This document shows, piece after piece, positions 34,301-45,225 of a DNA stretch of 64,000 nucleotides. Under the pieces are notes generated by a model. The model was not told the origin of the DNA. It saw only the letters and a program-made list of their open reading frames with translations, and made no database searches. This DNA comes from Rutidosis leptorrhynchoides. Taxonomy: Eukaryota > Streptophyta > Magnoliopsida > Asterales > Asteraceae. Position 1 is the stretch's first letter; every line of letters begins with the position of its first letter. The DNA is taken from NCBI RefSeq assembly GCF_046630445.1, contig NC_092335.1:35180501-35244500 (forward strand), in the 5' to 3' direction. The translations under genes were made by a program, and so were the position numbers.

Positions 34301-35295
34301 TGATATAGGTTTCCACCTGGCAGGGCATCACATTTAGAATCTATCTTTACAGAGTATGGTGAGCTAGTAACTTTGTGAAGAGATTTATATTTGACTAACC
34401 GTTTGAAGTCCCTCTCTTTCAAGCATTCTAGCTGATTGGGCATGAACTTGAACGGCAGCGTAAAACTGATTTTCATCAATAAGCTTATTAATACGAGCTG
34501 GAACCTGAAACATATGAACAATTTCAATTCAACTCTACAACTTGCAGTGGAAAATACCACTCAAAGGTGGCCTAAATGACAGATGGTCTATCTTTCTTAA
34601 AACAAAGGAATTCTGATAAAACAATTAACCGAGTTGAAAGATGAAGACACACCTGAGCTATATTCTCAATTTGATCTAATAATGAAATTATATGCCTCAA
34701 TGTCATTGACCGATACCAAAGCTGATGCAACTGTTTATTACGAGCACTAATAACTGTTTTCGCATTACCCAAATCAACTTTAAGCTTTCCAATACTTTGA
34801 GTAGACTCACTAAACAACCGTAATATCTGTGAATAATTCTGAATGGCCCTATTAAATCCACCATGATAAGTTTGTACAACTTCATCCACAACTTCCTCAA
34901 CAATATCACTTTGATCTTTCAAAGTTTGAATTTCAGCATCTCGATCTTTTGAAGTCAATATATGAACAACATGAGGTAACGAATCAAACCGTGCAACAGT
35001 CCAAGTCTCATCTACATTCTCTAGATCATCTCTTAAATACTAAAACAAACACAAAACCATACAATAAACATTACTTACCTAATAATACTTAATTCAACTC
35101 AAATACAATCATACAACCATCATGATATCTACTACTTCTAATATAATAACCTAATAATCAACTGTAGCTGATAATAGTCAAATACATACATTGATGATGT
35201 ATAGCATAATAAGTAGCCCTAAATAACTGATACAATGTGAAATTAGAACTCACAGCTTTATCTTGAGGAACAGGTAATCCATCAAACAGTCCCAT
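28346..35295 (-). CDS. SEC8: SEC8, exocyst complex subunit (EXOC4 family), 25 coding exons
   Basis: SEC8 is a subunit of the octameric exocyst that tethers secretory vesicles to the plasma membrane. The exons (high to low) are 35254-35295, 34653-35039, 34400-34504, 33868-33977, 32957-33115, 32664-32781, 32463-32569, 31994-32286, 31748-31911, 31543-31658, 31375-31445, 31168-31295, 31028-31077, 30832-30932, 30522-30634, 30305-30412, 29860-30063, 29701-29786, 29380-29575, 29215-29292, 29025-29126, 28853-28927, 28643-28738, 28505-28554 and 28346-28433. They sum to 3147 nt, 1048 residues, close to Arabidopsis SEC8. Recognisable blocks are FDSLPHVVHILTSKDRDAEI (N-terminal Sec8 domain), NKQLHQLWYRSMTLRHII, KAQ-rich RPTVHDIITSKIKAQ, AVSPVSPVMAP, EDGLTFAFRFTDAT, SYMLIGRHDVDNLMR and the C-terminal LLKVQVPGREVPDDAKARM. 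Introns after exons 10, 15, 16 and 18 start with GC. It looks intact. Confidence 0.95.
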
Positions 35296-35560
35296 AGGTC
35301 AACAGAACTATAGACGCAAATCGAATACGGTCACAATTCTAAATTCTGCAAGTAAACAACAGATCAATTATATGTATATATGTATGTATAGCAATCACGC
35401 TTGTGCGAATTAACGAATTAATTGACGGAACGGAGAAGATGAAATAATAGGGATTGGTTACCGGAAAATAATTGGAAGACGGTGGTGATCGGGGATCTGG
35501 ACGGAGGAAAGAGAAGAGAGGAGCTAGGTGGAGCTCCAGCAAATTAAGGAAAAGGGGGTA
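35296..35560 (-). promoter_or_regulatory. SEC8 5' leader with a probable leader intron
   Basis: A donor (minus CCG|GTAACC, 35460-35461) and an acceptor (CTTGCAG, 35346-35347) could define a 116-nt leader intron of 35346-35461. The same acceptor text is kept in the duplicated fragment near 12413. No strong TATA box was recognised upstream. Confidence 0.4.
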
Positions 35561-35864
35561 GTGGCAAAAGATTGTAACTATATTTATCTAACCATGGTTG
35601 AGTTCTTTTAACTGCTGACCATGTGACCTGGCCCCTGAGCCCACAGTCCTGGTCTATCTTCATAAGCTTCTACCAAAACGCGTGTAATGGTCAAGGCTAA
35701 AAATAGATCGCGTTAATTTTACATTTTTCAACTTTTGATTGGCACTCAAATACATGGTTCGGGGTTCGAATTTGACATCAGGTTGGACATGTGATATTGT
35801 TGTGATTATGTGAAAATTTATTTTATTGATAATGAATATAAAAGAGTTTGATCAAGTTGTGTAG
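35561..35864. other. Spacer upstream of SEC8, possible SINE remnant
   Basis: No gene. GGGGTTCGAATTTGAC (about 35760-35775) resembles a Pol III B box, with a poor A-box candidate about 75 bp upstream, so a decayed SINE is possible but weak. It ends with the TGTAG target duplication of the next element (35860-35864). Confidence 0.3.
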
Positions 35865-36441
35865 TAATGGTGTATCCTATCGTATACACACGTAAAAGGC
35901 ATAATGGTTGCATAAAAGTAGCATCAGAAAGACTGGAAACAACAGTTTTGTGGAGTTATCCGTCCAGCGTTCTCCGCTGTACAGGCTGCTCCGTCATGCG
36001 TAAGCCCTGAAGGCCGCCTAGCGCGTAAGCCCTGGCCGGAGAACGCCACCTTCAGCATAAATTTCGGATCACGAATAACAAAACGTATCATCATCTGACA
36101 CGTGTCCCCGAACAATCTGGTGGATCTGACACTATAAATAGACCCCTTGGGTCGTCATTTTACACAGTTCAGACATTCTGACAACTTTGAGAGCTGAGAC
36201 TTCACCTCTCTCTCTCTCTACTTTCTCTCACTAGAAGTCATCCGGCTAGCACTTTTACGCTCTACAGACGGCAGATTGATTAAGCCACCCCACAAGTTTC
36301 TACACTTGTGTACCGGGTCTGCAGGGATTATTTCTCAAGGGTAAAAATCAATCGGCAACACTCCGCCCTCCTAAAGCTAGATTACTTCTAGTATCTTGTT
36401 GACACACTAAGCCTTACCTCATAAGGAAATAGGTGTTAACA
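35865..36441 (+). repeat. 5' LTR of the Tat element
   Basis: 577 bp, from TAATGGTGTATCC to GTGTTAACA. It has a TATA box at 36133-36140 and a CT repeat about 60 bp downstream (36207-36219). Confidence 0.9.
36133..36140 (+). promoter_or_regulatory. TATA box in the Tat 5' LTR
   Basis: TATAAATA within CACTATAAATAGACC; the same box is in the 3' LTR at 43203-43210. The expected transcription start is about 30 bp downstream. Confidence 0.7.
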
Positions 36442-38846
36442 ATGGCGCCATCCACTAATGCAAAGAACACACGAAACGGAAAAGGAACAAAAACAAGTGA
36501 AGCTCCATTTGTACTTGAAGCAGTCAACAATCCATCAATTGACGACATGATAACTGTTGAAGATGTACCCGTTCCGACACTAGATGGTACGATTGAAGAA
36601 ACAGTTGCTGAAACTGCAGAAAGGCTTAAACATTTGGCAACTAATTCGGAGAAAAGGCCAGTAATCGAAGAAACGACAACCAAAAGTGCAGAAAGACTTC
36701 CAAATTTTGTTACTAATCCAGAGCGACGACCATTGATGCAACCACGGCGATGTCCATCATTTATACCTTTTCGGCGGATGGCGGATGGCAAAGACAAGCA
36801 AATAATGAAAAGGCAATCTATATCAAAATACAAGTTATCCAGGCTACTCGACAAGCTGGGCAGTCTTATTGATGATTCTGGGGATGATAACGACCTGAGC
36901 TATGATAATAATGACTCTGATGATGAAATTGACAAAGATGAGTTCATGTCAGAGAAGCAGGCAGTGTTGCTTTTAAACGACATTCTTAAGCAGACAGCTC
37001 CGGCAAAATATAAGCAACGCTTAGCGCAGCCCGCCGTCCGTGCTGTGGCCGTGGACAATTTCTTTGTCCTCATTACTGGAGAGCAAGCCACCAAGCCACC
37101 AGCCAAGCCAGAATCTACACAGTGTTTCATTGATCGAATTGCTAATTATCCATTGCAAAAAATCTTGCTATACCAACAATTGGAGTTTATGATGGCCCAA
37201 CGGATCCGGAAGATTTTCTGACTATGTTTGAAGGTGTTATGAGGTTGCAGCATTGGGAGGATGAAACTGCATGCCATATGTTTCCTATGGTACTGCAGAA
37301 AATGGCACGCGAATGGTTTGCTAGTTTGCCACCTAGGAGTATTACCAGTTTTCTTGATTTGAGAGCAAAATTTGTAATGCAATACCAAAATCTCCGGAGC
37401 TGTACTCTGACACATCTTGATGCACACGAGATCACAATGCATCATAATGAATCTTTGAGCAATTTTATGAAGCGTTATACACTTGAAGCACAGAAGATCC
37501 CTGATTGTCCAGAATCACGGCTTGTATCTGGTTTCATTTTCTGTCTGGACCAGAGGCGGTTTAGTGCACTTGTTCATGCATTACGGTATGACTTGCCAAA
37601 AACATTGCATCAGGCGTTGGAGGTTGCACAGAGGCATGTTCGAGCTGGTGAGCATGGGTTCAACAAGTTTGATACTGGCAGCAGTAGCATGCCGCACAAC
37701 GGAGGGCGGTATTTTGACAGAAATCAGAGAAGGAATGATAATTCAAATGGAGGATGGAGAGGAAACAATCACCCTAATGATTTTCACCATAACAGAAGGC
37801 CAATAGAAAGGCACCCGTTGATAATGGCGCTTACCAAAACTCCGAAAGAGATCATCTTCACTGAACCAATTCGGACCACTTTCAATGCTGCAGCACCTAT
37901 GGAGGAAAGGGAGGGTCCAAAGAGTGAGTTGTGGTGCGATTTTCATGAAGCTTGGGGCCATGATACGGACAATTGCAAATCTTTGATGAGAGAAATTATA
38001 GCGAAAATCAAGGCAGAAGAGCTGAATAATTTGTTGCCTGGCAAACAGTACAGGAGGAATGATCCTCGCAGGAAATTCGTGTGGCAAAGGAATGATGGTA
38101 ACAGAGGACGCCGTGGAGAGAACAGAATAGAGCAGCATGGTGGAAGAGATAATCGGAACCAACCGCAGTACGGAGACCGGGTCACAGAGCGTGAGCCAAC
38201 TCCAGAAGTTGTAATCAGGATGGTTTGGATCAACGACAGTCATTATGAAAAAGGTGAATCATCAAACAGCAATTTGGACAGCTGGAGATATGCTCCAATT
38301 ATCTTTCAGCCAATTCAGAATTGGGCGTTGTCCGTCCAACCAGTGATCATTTCAGCAGAGATAGCAAATAAGTTTGTCAACTGTATCTACACAGATACGG
38401 GAAGTGAAGCTGACATCATTTACTGGCATTGCTTGAAGACTTTTCCAAGGCATGTGCAGGGCAGAGCTAGGCAAATGAGGTTGAAAGTTTCTGGATTAAC
38501 GGGAACACCGGTAAATGTCATGGGGTAGATTCGTTTGGAAGTTGTTATGGGCACATTCCCATTGTTGAGAACAGAAACAATCGATTTCACAATCATAGAT
38601 GGCAATTCTCGATTTAATGTCCTTTTTGGAAGGGCAGCGTTGGCTAAATTCGGAGCAATAACATCGACAGCTCATGCAGAGATCAGGTTCCCAACTCCTA
38701 ACGGAGTAGCCGCCATACATTCACAGTATGTGGCACCGGCTAGGGAGAGATCCACATTTGTGAACTTACCAGAAGGCAACGTAAACCGGAGAAAGCATGA
38801 TCGGTTATTTAGTGATGATGAGGTTCAGGAGTTTTTCATTCCATAA
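36442..38846 (+). pseudogene. Tat gag and protease region
   Basis: The first ATG directly abuts the LTR end and overlaps the TGGCGCC primer-site string. The N-terminal third is low-complexity and acidic (SDDEIDKDE). The gag core follows with WEDETACHMFPMVL and REWFASLPPRSI (Retrotrans_gag type), then a CX2HX4H-like CDFHEAWGHDTDNC, then an aspartic protease motif IYTDTGSEADIIY. After that only a short extension of the protease is seen, and pol is absent. The region is broken, about two breaks. Confidence 0.85.
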
Positions 38847-40024
38847 TCAAGTGTGTAGGCCGGATAGAGCTGGGCGCTCGGCGTGTGAAGAAGCAAATCT
38901 CAGCATGTTATCAAGAACAAAAGTTTATTATGAGAGCAGTTTTTTAGCATTTTTATGAAGACATTGTCTTTTACAATCATTGTATTCATGCCAAAATACA
39001 CATGTTTGGCATTTGAAGAACATATTTTCGCATTATATGAAGAGCAATGTTTATCAATTTACTGTGAACCATTGTGGTTATTTTACAGTGCATATGTTAG
39101 CAATTGCATACATTAAACATTCATGGCGTACTAATTAGGCTTGATCCACCTAAATTCGTCATCAATCGTTTATGTACTGCACAGTACCGAACAATAAATT
39201 TTATATTTTTCTTAAACAAAGTGCTGCCTGTGACAAATGTAAAACATTACATTTATAACCTGCCCACAGAAGGAGTGTATTTTTAAAATACCTCCGATGG
39301 AAGAAGCTTTTGTGCCGGCCAGCAAAAGGCACAAGGGATCGGCTAGAAAATGTTTAAAGTTTTACTAGAACGCACCGAGGCATGATACAAAACTCAGATA
39401 CTTGTCATGGCAAACATTATAAAAAACTTACTTCACAGAACGAAGTTCTATATTTTATATATAAAAGCAAAAATATTTAGCAAATTCTTCCTCATATACT
39501 TTATGACGGAAGGCGTATGACGGACAAGTCACTAACTCATAACTAATATTTATGTAATATTTCAAAAAATTCTTCCTCATATACTTTATGATGGAAAGCG
39601 TATGGCGGAAAGATTATTTTGTAATCACTCTTCAAAAATACTTCATAATAATTATTCCTCATTAATTTGATGACGAATGCATATAACAAAGTATGAATAT
39701 CTTACAGCATGATTAAAAATATAATGTTTACAAAGTGAATTTTTTAAGTGTTGCTCATTCAGCTAAACTTAACACTGCAAAACATTCAAAACCGAATTAC
39801 CTTAAATAATTATCACAGTGCTTCGCTCAGTTTTACAGTGTACAATTGTACATAGAAAATTTATTATATGCTTCAGCGCATCACAGATTTATTCTAAGCA
39901 TGAAACAACAAAATAATTGAAACAAGTATGTAAGGAGATAGGCTCATCGAAGGCAATGCATATTTATGGAATTCAAAGTTGTCAATGTTTATTACAAACG
40001 TCTGCTCATGAAGTGGTTACAAGT
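38847..40024. other. Non-coding middle of the Tat element
   Basis: No coding signal where pol would be expected. A motif TTCTTCCTCATATACTTTATGA-GGAA recurs at about 39484, 39567 and more weakly at 39652. Confidence 0.6.
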
Positions 40025-42464
40025 TTATGAAAATTGAATATTGAGTACATCCTGAGCAGATGACTCTTCTCTGTTACATACTTCATCGTAAACATTTATC
40101 TTCAAATTAATCAATCTGTCTCTGGCTTCTTCAACCTTCTCCAGGGTTCCAAAAGGCATCAGATTTGTAATAGCAGCAGGGAGAGACATGTTTGGAGCAA
40201 GGCGTCTGGTCAGTTTATCTGTTACATCAGCAATAGCATGGGTGCGTATAGCATCAACGTAATCATTATAGGGATTTCCCACAAGAGTGGATCCAAGCAC
40301 CTTCGCTATCACACCTGGTATCCCCTTCTTAAGCTCAGAAAAATTACCCTCGCCTTCCTCCGCCCTCCGGAGAAGCTCAGCGGATGTTTCCCTCTCTGCA
40401 CTCAGCTGCTTCTCCAGCTCGCTTACTTTCACCTGCTCCTCTTCAAGTCTTTTCTTCTCAGCATCCCTTTCCCCTTGCAGAACAACAGCGACATCTTGAG
40501 CACTTTTTAGCTCAACTTCTCTAGCCTTTATTATTTTTTGAGCATCACTCAAGGCAAGCTCAGCATCAGCAGCTCTCTTACGAGCATTTGCACCTTCAGT
40601 TATATCTTTACGGGCTATAGCAAGAATAGACTCCTGATGCTTCTACAGTTGCAGCACAGAGTCCAGATGATTGGTTAGTAGTACATGAGCTGCCATAGTT
40701 GATTTCCTGAGTTGATCAGAGCGGAGAGCGGTGAATTGGGGTTTCAGCTCAGGGATAACACAACCCTGTACAAGAAAAAATTTTATGAGTAATTTCAGGC
40801 AACTCACATCAATAAATTACAAGCATATACATGCAGATGGTCTTATCATTCATACCTGAAGAAGAGTTGCAAATTCTTTATCCTTAGTAGCAGGGTTTGC
40901 AATGATGGCCTGCAATGCCCTCACATGAGCAGGAAGAGTTGGCTCTTGAACATTGGAGGATGTGATAGCAGGGTTAGTGATATTAGGAGGAGGAGAATGA
41001 TAAGCAGAGTTGTCTTCCGGCCTATCTTCATGAAATTCAGATTCCTCGAATGGAGTAAAGTTTGGATCAGGAGTTTTCAGGCCCTTCTCTCCTTCACTTT
41101 CAAGATTTTCCTCCGGCACCCGTTCACCGCCCTCAGTAGCCTTCCCTTGGCTATCATCAGATTCTGCTAAAATCACTAACAAAAATAAATTAGCATTATG
41201 AATAAATATAACAGTTAAAAAAAAAATAATGTGTGCGAGCAGAATGGGCATACTTCTTCTGCGTTTCTGCTTTTTGCCCTCCTCTGTACTCTTCGCCCTT
41301 TTAGAGCCTATGCTCTTTTTTCTTGTCTTTTGGGTTGGAGGAGGAGTGGGGTTAGTTTCACCCGTGATGTCAACTGAACCTGATGTTTGTTGATCGGCGG
41401 TGGTGATCTCCTCCGCTGTCCGTTCAGTGTCTGTTTGTTCAGACCCGGACTCACTATCAGAGCAGCTAACAATTACTCCTTCACCCTTTTCAGCAGCTTT
41501 AGCCTCAGCTGCAGCTCTCTCTGCCTCTAGCTCTTCAGCAGTTTTGTCACGAGCAGTGACCTCCACGTCATCATCAAGATCAACGGATAAGAGAGCAGAA
41601 CGAACCTGCATCACGGAGTTGGCTGCAAAAACATAAACAACAATATAAGCAAATGTGACAAACAATAGACATGCATTTATATACAGTAGGATGATCATAT
41701 CCCATCCTACCCTGGTTTTTCTCACGGAGTACTGGCACAGAATTGCTCGGCCATTCTTGACTCACTTTGCACAGCACAAGAATTCCCTCATACCTTTCGT
41801 ATGATCTGGGCGGAAGGCGGAGCTCTTTCAAGCTATTTACTATCCGCTGCTCTGCGGGAGAAATCTTAACACTCTTTCCCACACCAGCATCAATAGCACC
41901 CCATTCCCGGACAACGGAGTACTCCTCCGGAATAACAGTCTCATCAACAAAGAAAAATGGACTTTTCCAGTCCTTCAAATTTGAAACTCTATTCGTACCA
42001 ACAAAATGATTATTTTTCTTACTATCAATAGTAAGCCAGCAATCACTAATTGTGCGAATTCTAAACAAAGAGATAAAAACTTTAATGCGAGGCTTTATAT
42101 TAATAGCATTGCAATACATTTCATAAAGGATGATTTTTTGAAGGCCATGGGGATGCATCTGACTAAGACAGACCTTATAATATCTAAGAAGGTGAAGAAG
42201 AAAGTTAGTAAGGGGAACACGGAGGTTGCTGTGGGTAATTTGTAAAGCGTATAAAGTAATTTTTCCCTCAGGAGGGTTGTCAGCAGTTTGTCTGTTGGTG
42301 GGAAGAACAGGGTTGTATTGATTGAGATAGCGGAAGGCAATCTTTAAGCCATCTAAATATTCACTTGTCAATGATGAAGCCATCATGCTAACTTCTGGAA
42401 TGTCAGCGGTATTTGATGAAGACAGCTTTGCATGTTCTTGGCCAGTACTTGGAGTAGAAGCCAT
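40025..42464 (-). pseudogene. Antisense gene of the Tat element (gypsy-type transposase-like ORF)
   Basis: Three minus-strand blocks look like exons in order: 41700-42464 (starts MASTPSTGQEHAKL; contains PFFFVDETVIPEEYSVVREW, typical of the plant putative gypsy-type transposon domain), 41270-41625 (charged, SDSESGSEQTDTERTAEE), and 40860-41170. A coiled-coil block follows at 40025-40552 (LEEEQVKVSELEKQL). Splice-like borders flank the blocks, and antisense spliced genes are known in this lineage. Their role is not established. Integrity is not claimed. Confidence 0.7.
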
Positions 42465-42920
42465 GATAATACAATAAAAGATACCAACAAGAAGAAAATA
42501 GCAGTAAGATGGAGTGTACTGACCTTGGAAAACGGTAAACCTTAAAAAGTTGAAGATTGAAGAAGGCGATGAAGCTTTGGGGGAGAAATGTGCTTTTTAG
42601 ATCTTGGCAAAAGTAAAAAAGTGATGGTAAAAGGGTTATGACGGTTTTTATAGGGGTTCATCGGTGCAATTTTTATGTCCATGATTGAGACACGTGTATG
42701 GGTGCGTTTAAACGTAGGGTACGAAATAACACTTTTTACAGCTGGAGGCGCGTGGAGGATCTCAGCCGTAACAAAATAAATCATAACAGCGTCAGTAAAA
42801 TTCGTCTGCATTTAATGCCTAAAATGTTATCCCCGATGCAAGTGGGCAATGAACAGGCTGGTTTGGCATGCGTTATTAAAAGTTTAACAACTTAATCATT
42901 TTTCAAATGCTTAAGTCATT

Positions 42921-42934
42921 AAACTGGGGGGACT
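42921..42934 (+). other. Polypurine tract of the Tat element
   Basis: ACTGGGGGGACT directly precedes the 3' LTR. Confidence 0.75.
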
Positions 42935-43517
42935 TAATGGTGTATCCTATCGTATACACACATAAAAGGCATAATGGTTGCATAAAAGTAGCATCAGGAA
43001 GACTGGAAACAACAGTTTTGTGGAGTTATCCGTCCAGCGTTCTCCGCTGTACAGGCTGCTCCGTCATGCGTAAGCCCTGAAGGCCGCCTAGCACGTAAGC
43101 CCTGGCCGGAGAACGCCACCTTCAGCATAAATTTCAGATCACGAATAACAGAACGTATCATCATCGGACACGTGTCCCCGAACAATCTGGTGGATCTGAC
43201 ACTATAAATAGACCCCTTGGGTCGTCATTTTACACAGTTCAGACATTCTGACAACTTTGAGAGCTGAGACTTCACCTCTCTCTCTCTCTCTCTCTACTTT
43301 CTCTCACTAGAAGTCATCTGGCTAGCACTTTTACGCTCTACGAACGACAGATTGATTAAGCCACCCCACAAGTTTCAACACTTGTGTACCGGGTCTGCAG
43401 GGATTATTTCCCAAGGGTAAAAATCAATCGGCAACACTCCGCCCTCCTAAAGCTAGATTATTTCTAGTATCTTGTTGACACACTAAGCCTTACCTCATAA
43501 GGAAATAGGTGTTAACA
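42935..43517 (+). repeat. 3' LTR of the Tat element
   Basis: 583 bp, partner of 35865-36441, with a longer CT repeat (43277-43295). Confidence 0.9.
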
Positions 43518-43522
43518 TGTAG

Positions 43523-43957
43523 CTTGTGTCATGTGGTGTCACGCGACACCACTATTTTAAAATTTTATGTAAAAAATACTCTTTCGATTTTATATAACAC
43601 TACTAAATTTAACTGCAAGACCACATATATTTTTCGAATTTTAAGTTTTTCCTTTACATTGTATAGGATACCATGAAATTTAACTACTTGTACCACATAT
43701 ATTTTTCGAAATTGTAATTTTTTGAAAGTAAAAAAATCATTAAAATAGCATTCAAATATAATTAGTATGGGAAAAAAATTCGAGACCCCGATGAGTTCTA
43801 GTCCCGAAATCGCCACTGGTTTGATATTTAAAGAAAATTTGTGTAGCACTAATCATAGTCATAAGCATAATTTCTATTATGAAAAATGATTAGCGTGTCA
43901 AAGATAAAAATCTAAGGTTATTTCTAACAATCCTTGTAATTTATACGACAATAATAA
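43523..43957. other. Spacer between Tat element and outer LTR
   Basis: No gene. A perfect 8-bp hairpin GTGGTGTC/GACACCAC with loop ACGC lies at about 43534-43553. The string CCACATATATTTTTCGAA occurs twice (about 43620 and 43692). GACCCCGATGAGTTCTAGTCC with CGCCACTGG (about 43784-43820) looks like the edge of an unassigned transposon. Confidence 0.4.
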
Positions 43958-44593
43958 TGTAACGACCCGGCTTTTTCGACTTGCTTTTGTGCTTTGTTTT
44001 TTCGCGAAACTGCGTATTTGTGCGTACTGAGCTATATTATACTCTGGGAACTCCCTACATGTTGATTACTTTCATTTATATGTTAAAACGTATCATTAAG
44101 TACGTAGGATACTTAACTTAAACCCCGAAAGCCTTTATGACCGTTAGTGTTACTTGACGTTTTTAACGAACTGCGTACTGCGTACACATTTAACTTTTGT
44201 CGTAATCGGAATATTATGACTACGAAATACTAATTGTTATTTTATAATAACAATTACTTGGGTTTTTGGATGCTTAATTACGCTTAGTAATTTACTAGAG
44301 CACACTAGTTAGTCTTGTTGAACTTTCTACCTTGTTGGACCTTAGCCCACCCTACACTAGCTAGTGGACTATTTAATTAGCCCAATTTAAATAAGTTAGT
44401 GACCCATATTAATGAAAGACAAATGCCCATTTATTAGAGGGAACATACTAGCATTTTTGTCAAGTATTATCCTTAATGTTGCATGAGATCCTAACATAAG
44501 CACCAACTTTAGACAACCATTAACCAAAAAGTGAAAAAGGTGTCCCCCTTGGAAACCCACGGCCACACACCCCCCTCCCACACCCTCACCACC

Positions 44594-44601
44594 TATAAAT
44601 A
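44594..44601 (+). promoter_or_regulatory. TATA box in the outer LTR
   Basis: TATAAATA in CACCTATAAATACAAGCC, followed about 30 bp later by a CA/TC-rich start region typical of plant LTRs. Confidence 0.65.
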
Positions 44602-44826
44602 CAAGCCTTATTCCATCCATTTTACACTTGCTTTCATTTGTAATTTACACACACTTACTCTCTAATTCTTTCTCTAGCCTTTCTCTCTCTAAAAAGTGTA
44701 AGTATTTGATTTTTCTTCTTCTTCTTCTCTTCTCTTTCACGAAATCATCATCATCATCAAAGGGTCTAGCTTTTTAGCTTTTGATCTTGATTACATCTTG
44801 TAGATTCAAACATAGATTTGAATCCT

Positions 44827-45225
44827 TCAAGAACATGGAAGATTCAAGCTTTCTAGCTTTGAATCTTCACCTATTTTGTAGATCTAAATCTTTTAACTTT
44901 AATCTTGTTATTTTGTTATAAAGATTCAAACTTGTGTTTGTAATCTTCATGTAACTTAAAGATCCAAGCTTTATGCTTCAAGATCTTCAAGAACAACCAA
45001 GATTCAAGCTTTCTAGCTTTGAATCTTCATATCTTTTGTTGGATCTAAGTTTTCTAACTTATGATCTCATTATTATGTTATAAAGATCAAAACTTGTGTT
45101 TGTGATCTTCATGTAACTTGAAGATCTAAGCTTTATGCTTCAAGGTCTTCAAGAACACCAAAAATTCAAGCTTTCTAGCTTTGTAATCTTATAACTTGTG
45201 TGAAAAGGATCCAAGCTCTCTAGCT
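44827..45225 (+). repeat. About 161-bp tandem repeat with near-palindromes
   Basis: CAAGAAC marks unit starts at 44828, 44988 and 45150. Each unit holds GATTCAAGCTTTCTAGCTTTGAATC-like text, an imperfect palindrome, and GATCCAAGCTTTATGCTTCAAG. It lies downstream of the TATA box, so it would be in the transcript leader. Confidence 0.8.

Larger units (their letters stand above)
35865..43517 (+). mobile_element. Non-autonomous Tat-lineage Ty3/gypsy element
   Basis: 7.65-kb element flanked by TGTAG duplications (35860-35864 and 43518-43522). LTRs are at 35865-36441 and 42935-43517. They differ at about 13-14 sites plus a CT-repeat length change, roughly 2.3 percent, or on the order of 0.9 million years at an uncalibrated 1.3e-8 rate. 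It keeps gag and a protease motif (36442-38846) and an antisense spliced gene (40025-42464), but no reverse transcriptase, RNase H or integrase is present. The antisense gene and layout match the Tat/Retand/Grande branch. It is broken (about two breaks in gag) and depends on partner elements if mobile at all. Confidence 0.9.

Noticed and set aside
35686-35850. SINE insertion upstream of SEC8
   Set aside because: The B-box-like string is good but the A box is poor and no tail or duplication could be fixed. It is noted only as a possibility.
36414-36854. Minus-strand ORF opposite the Tat gag start
   Set aside because: It is the mirror of the gag frame with a Ser/Val-rich composition and has no domain.
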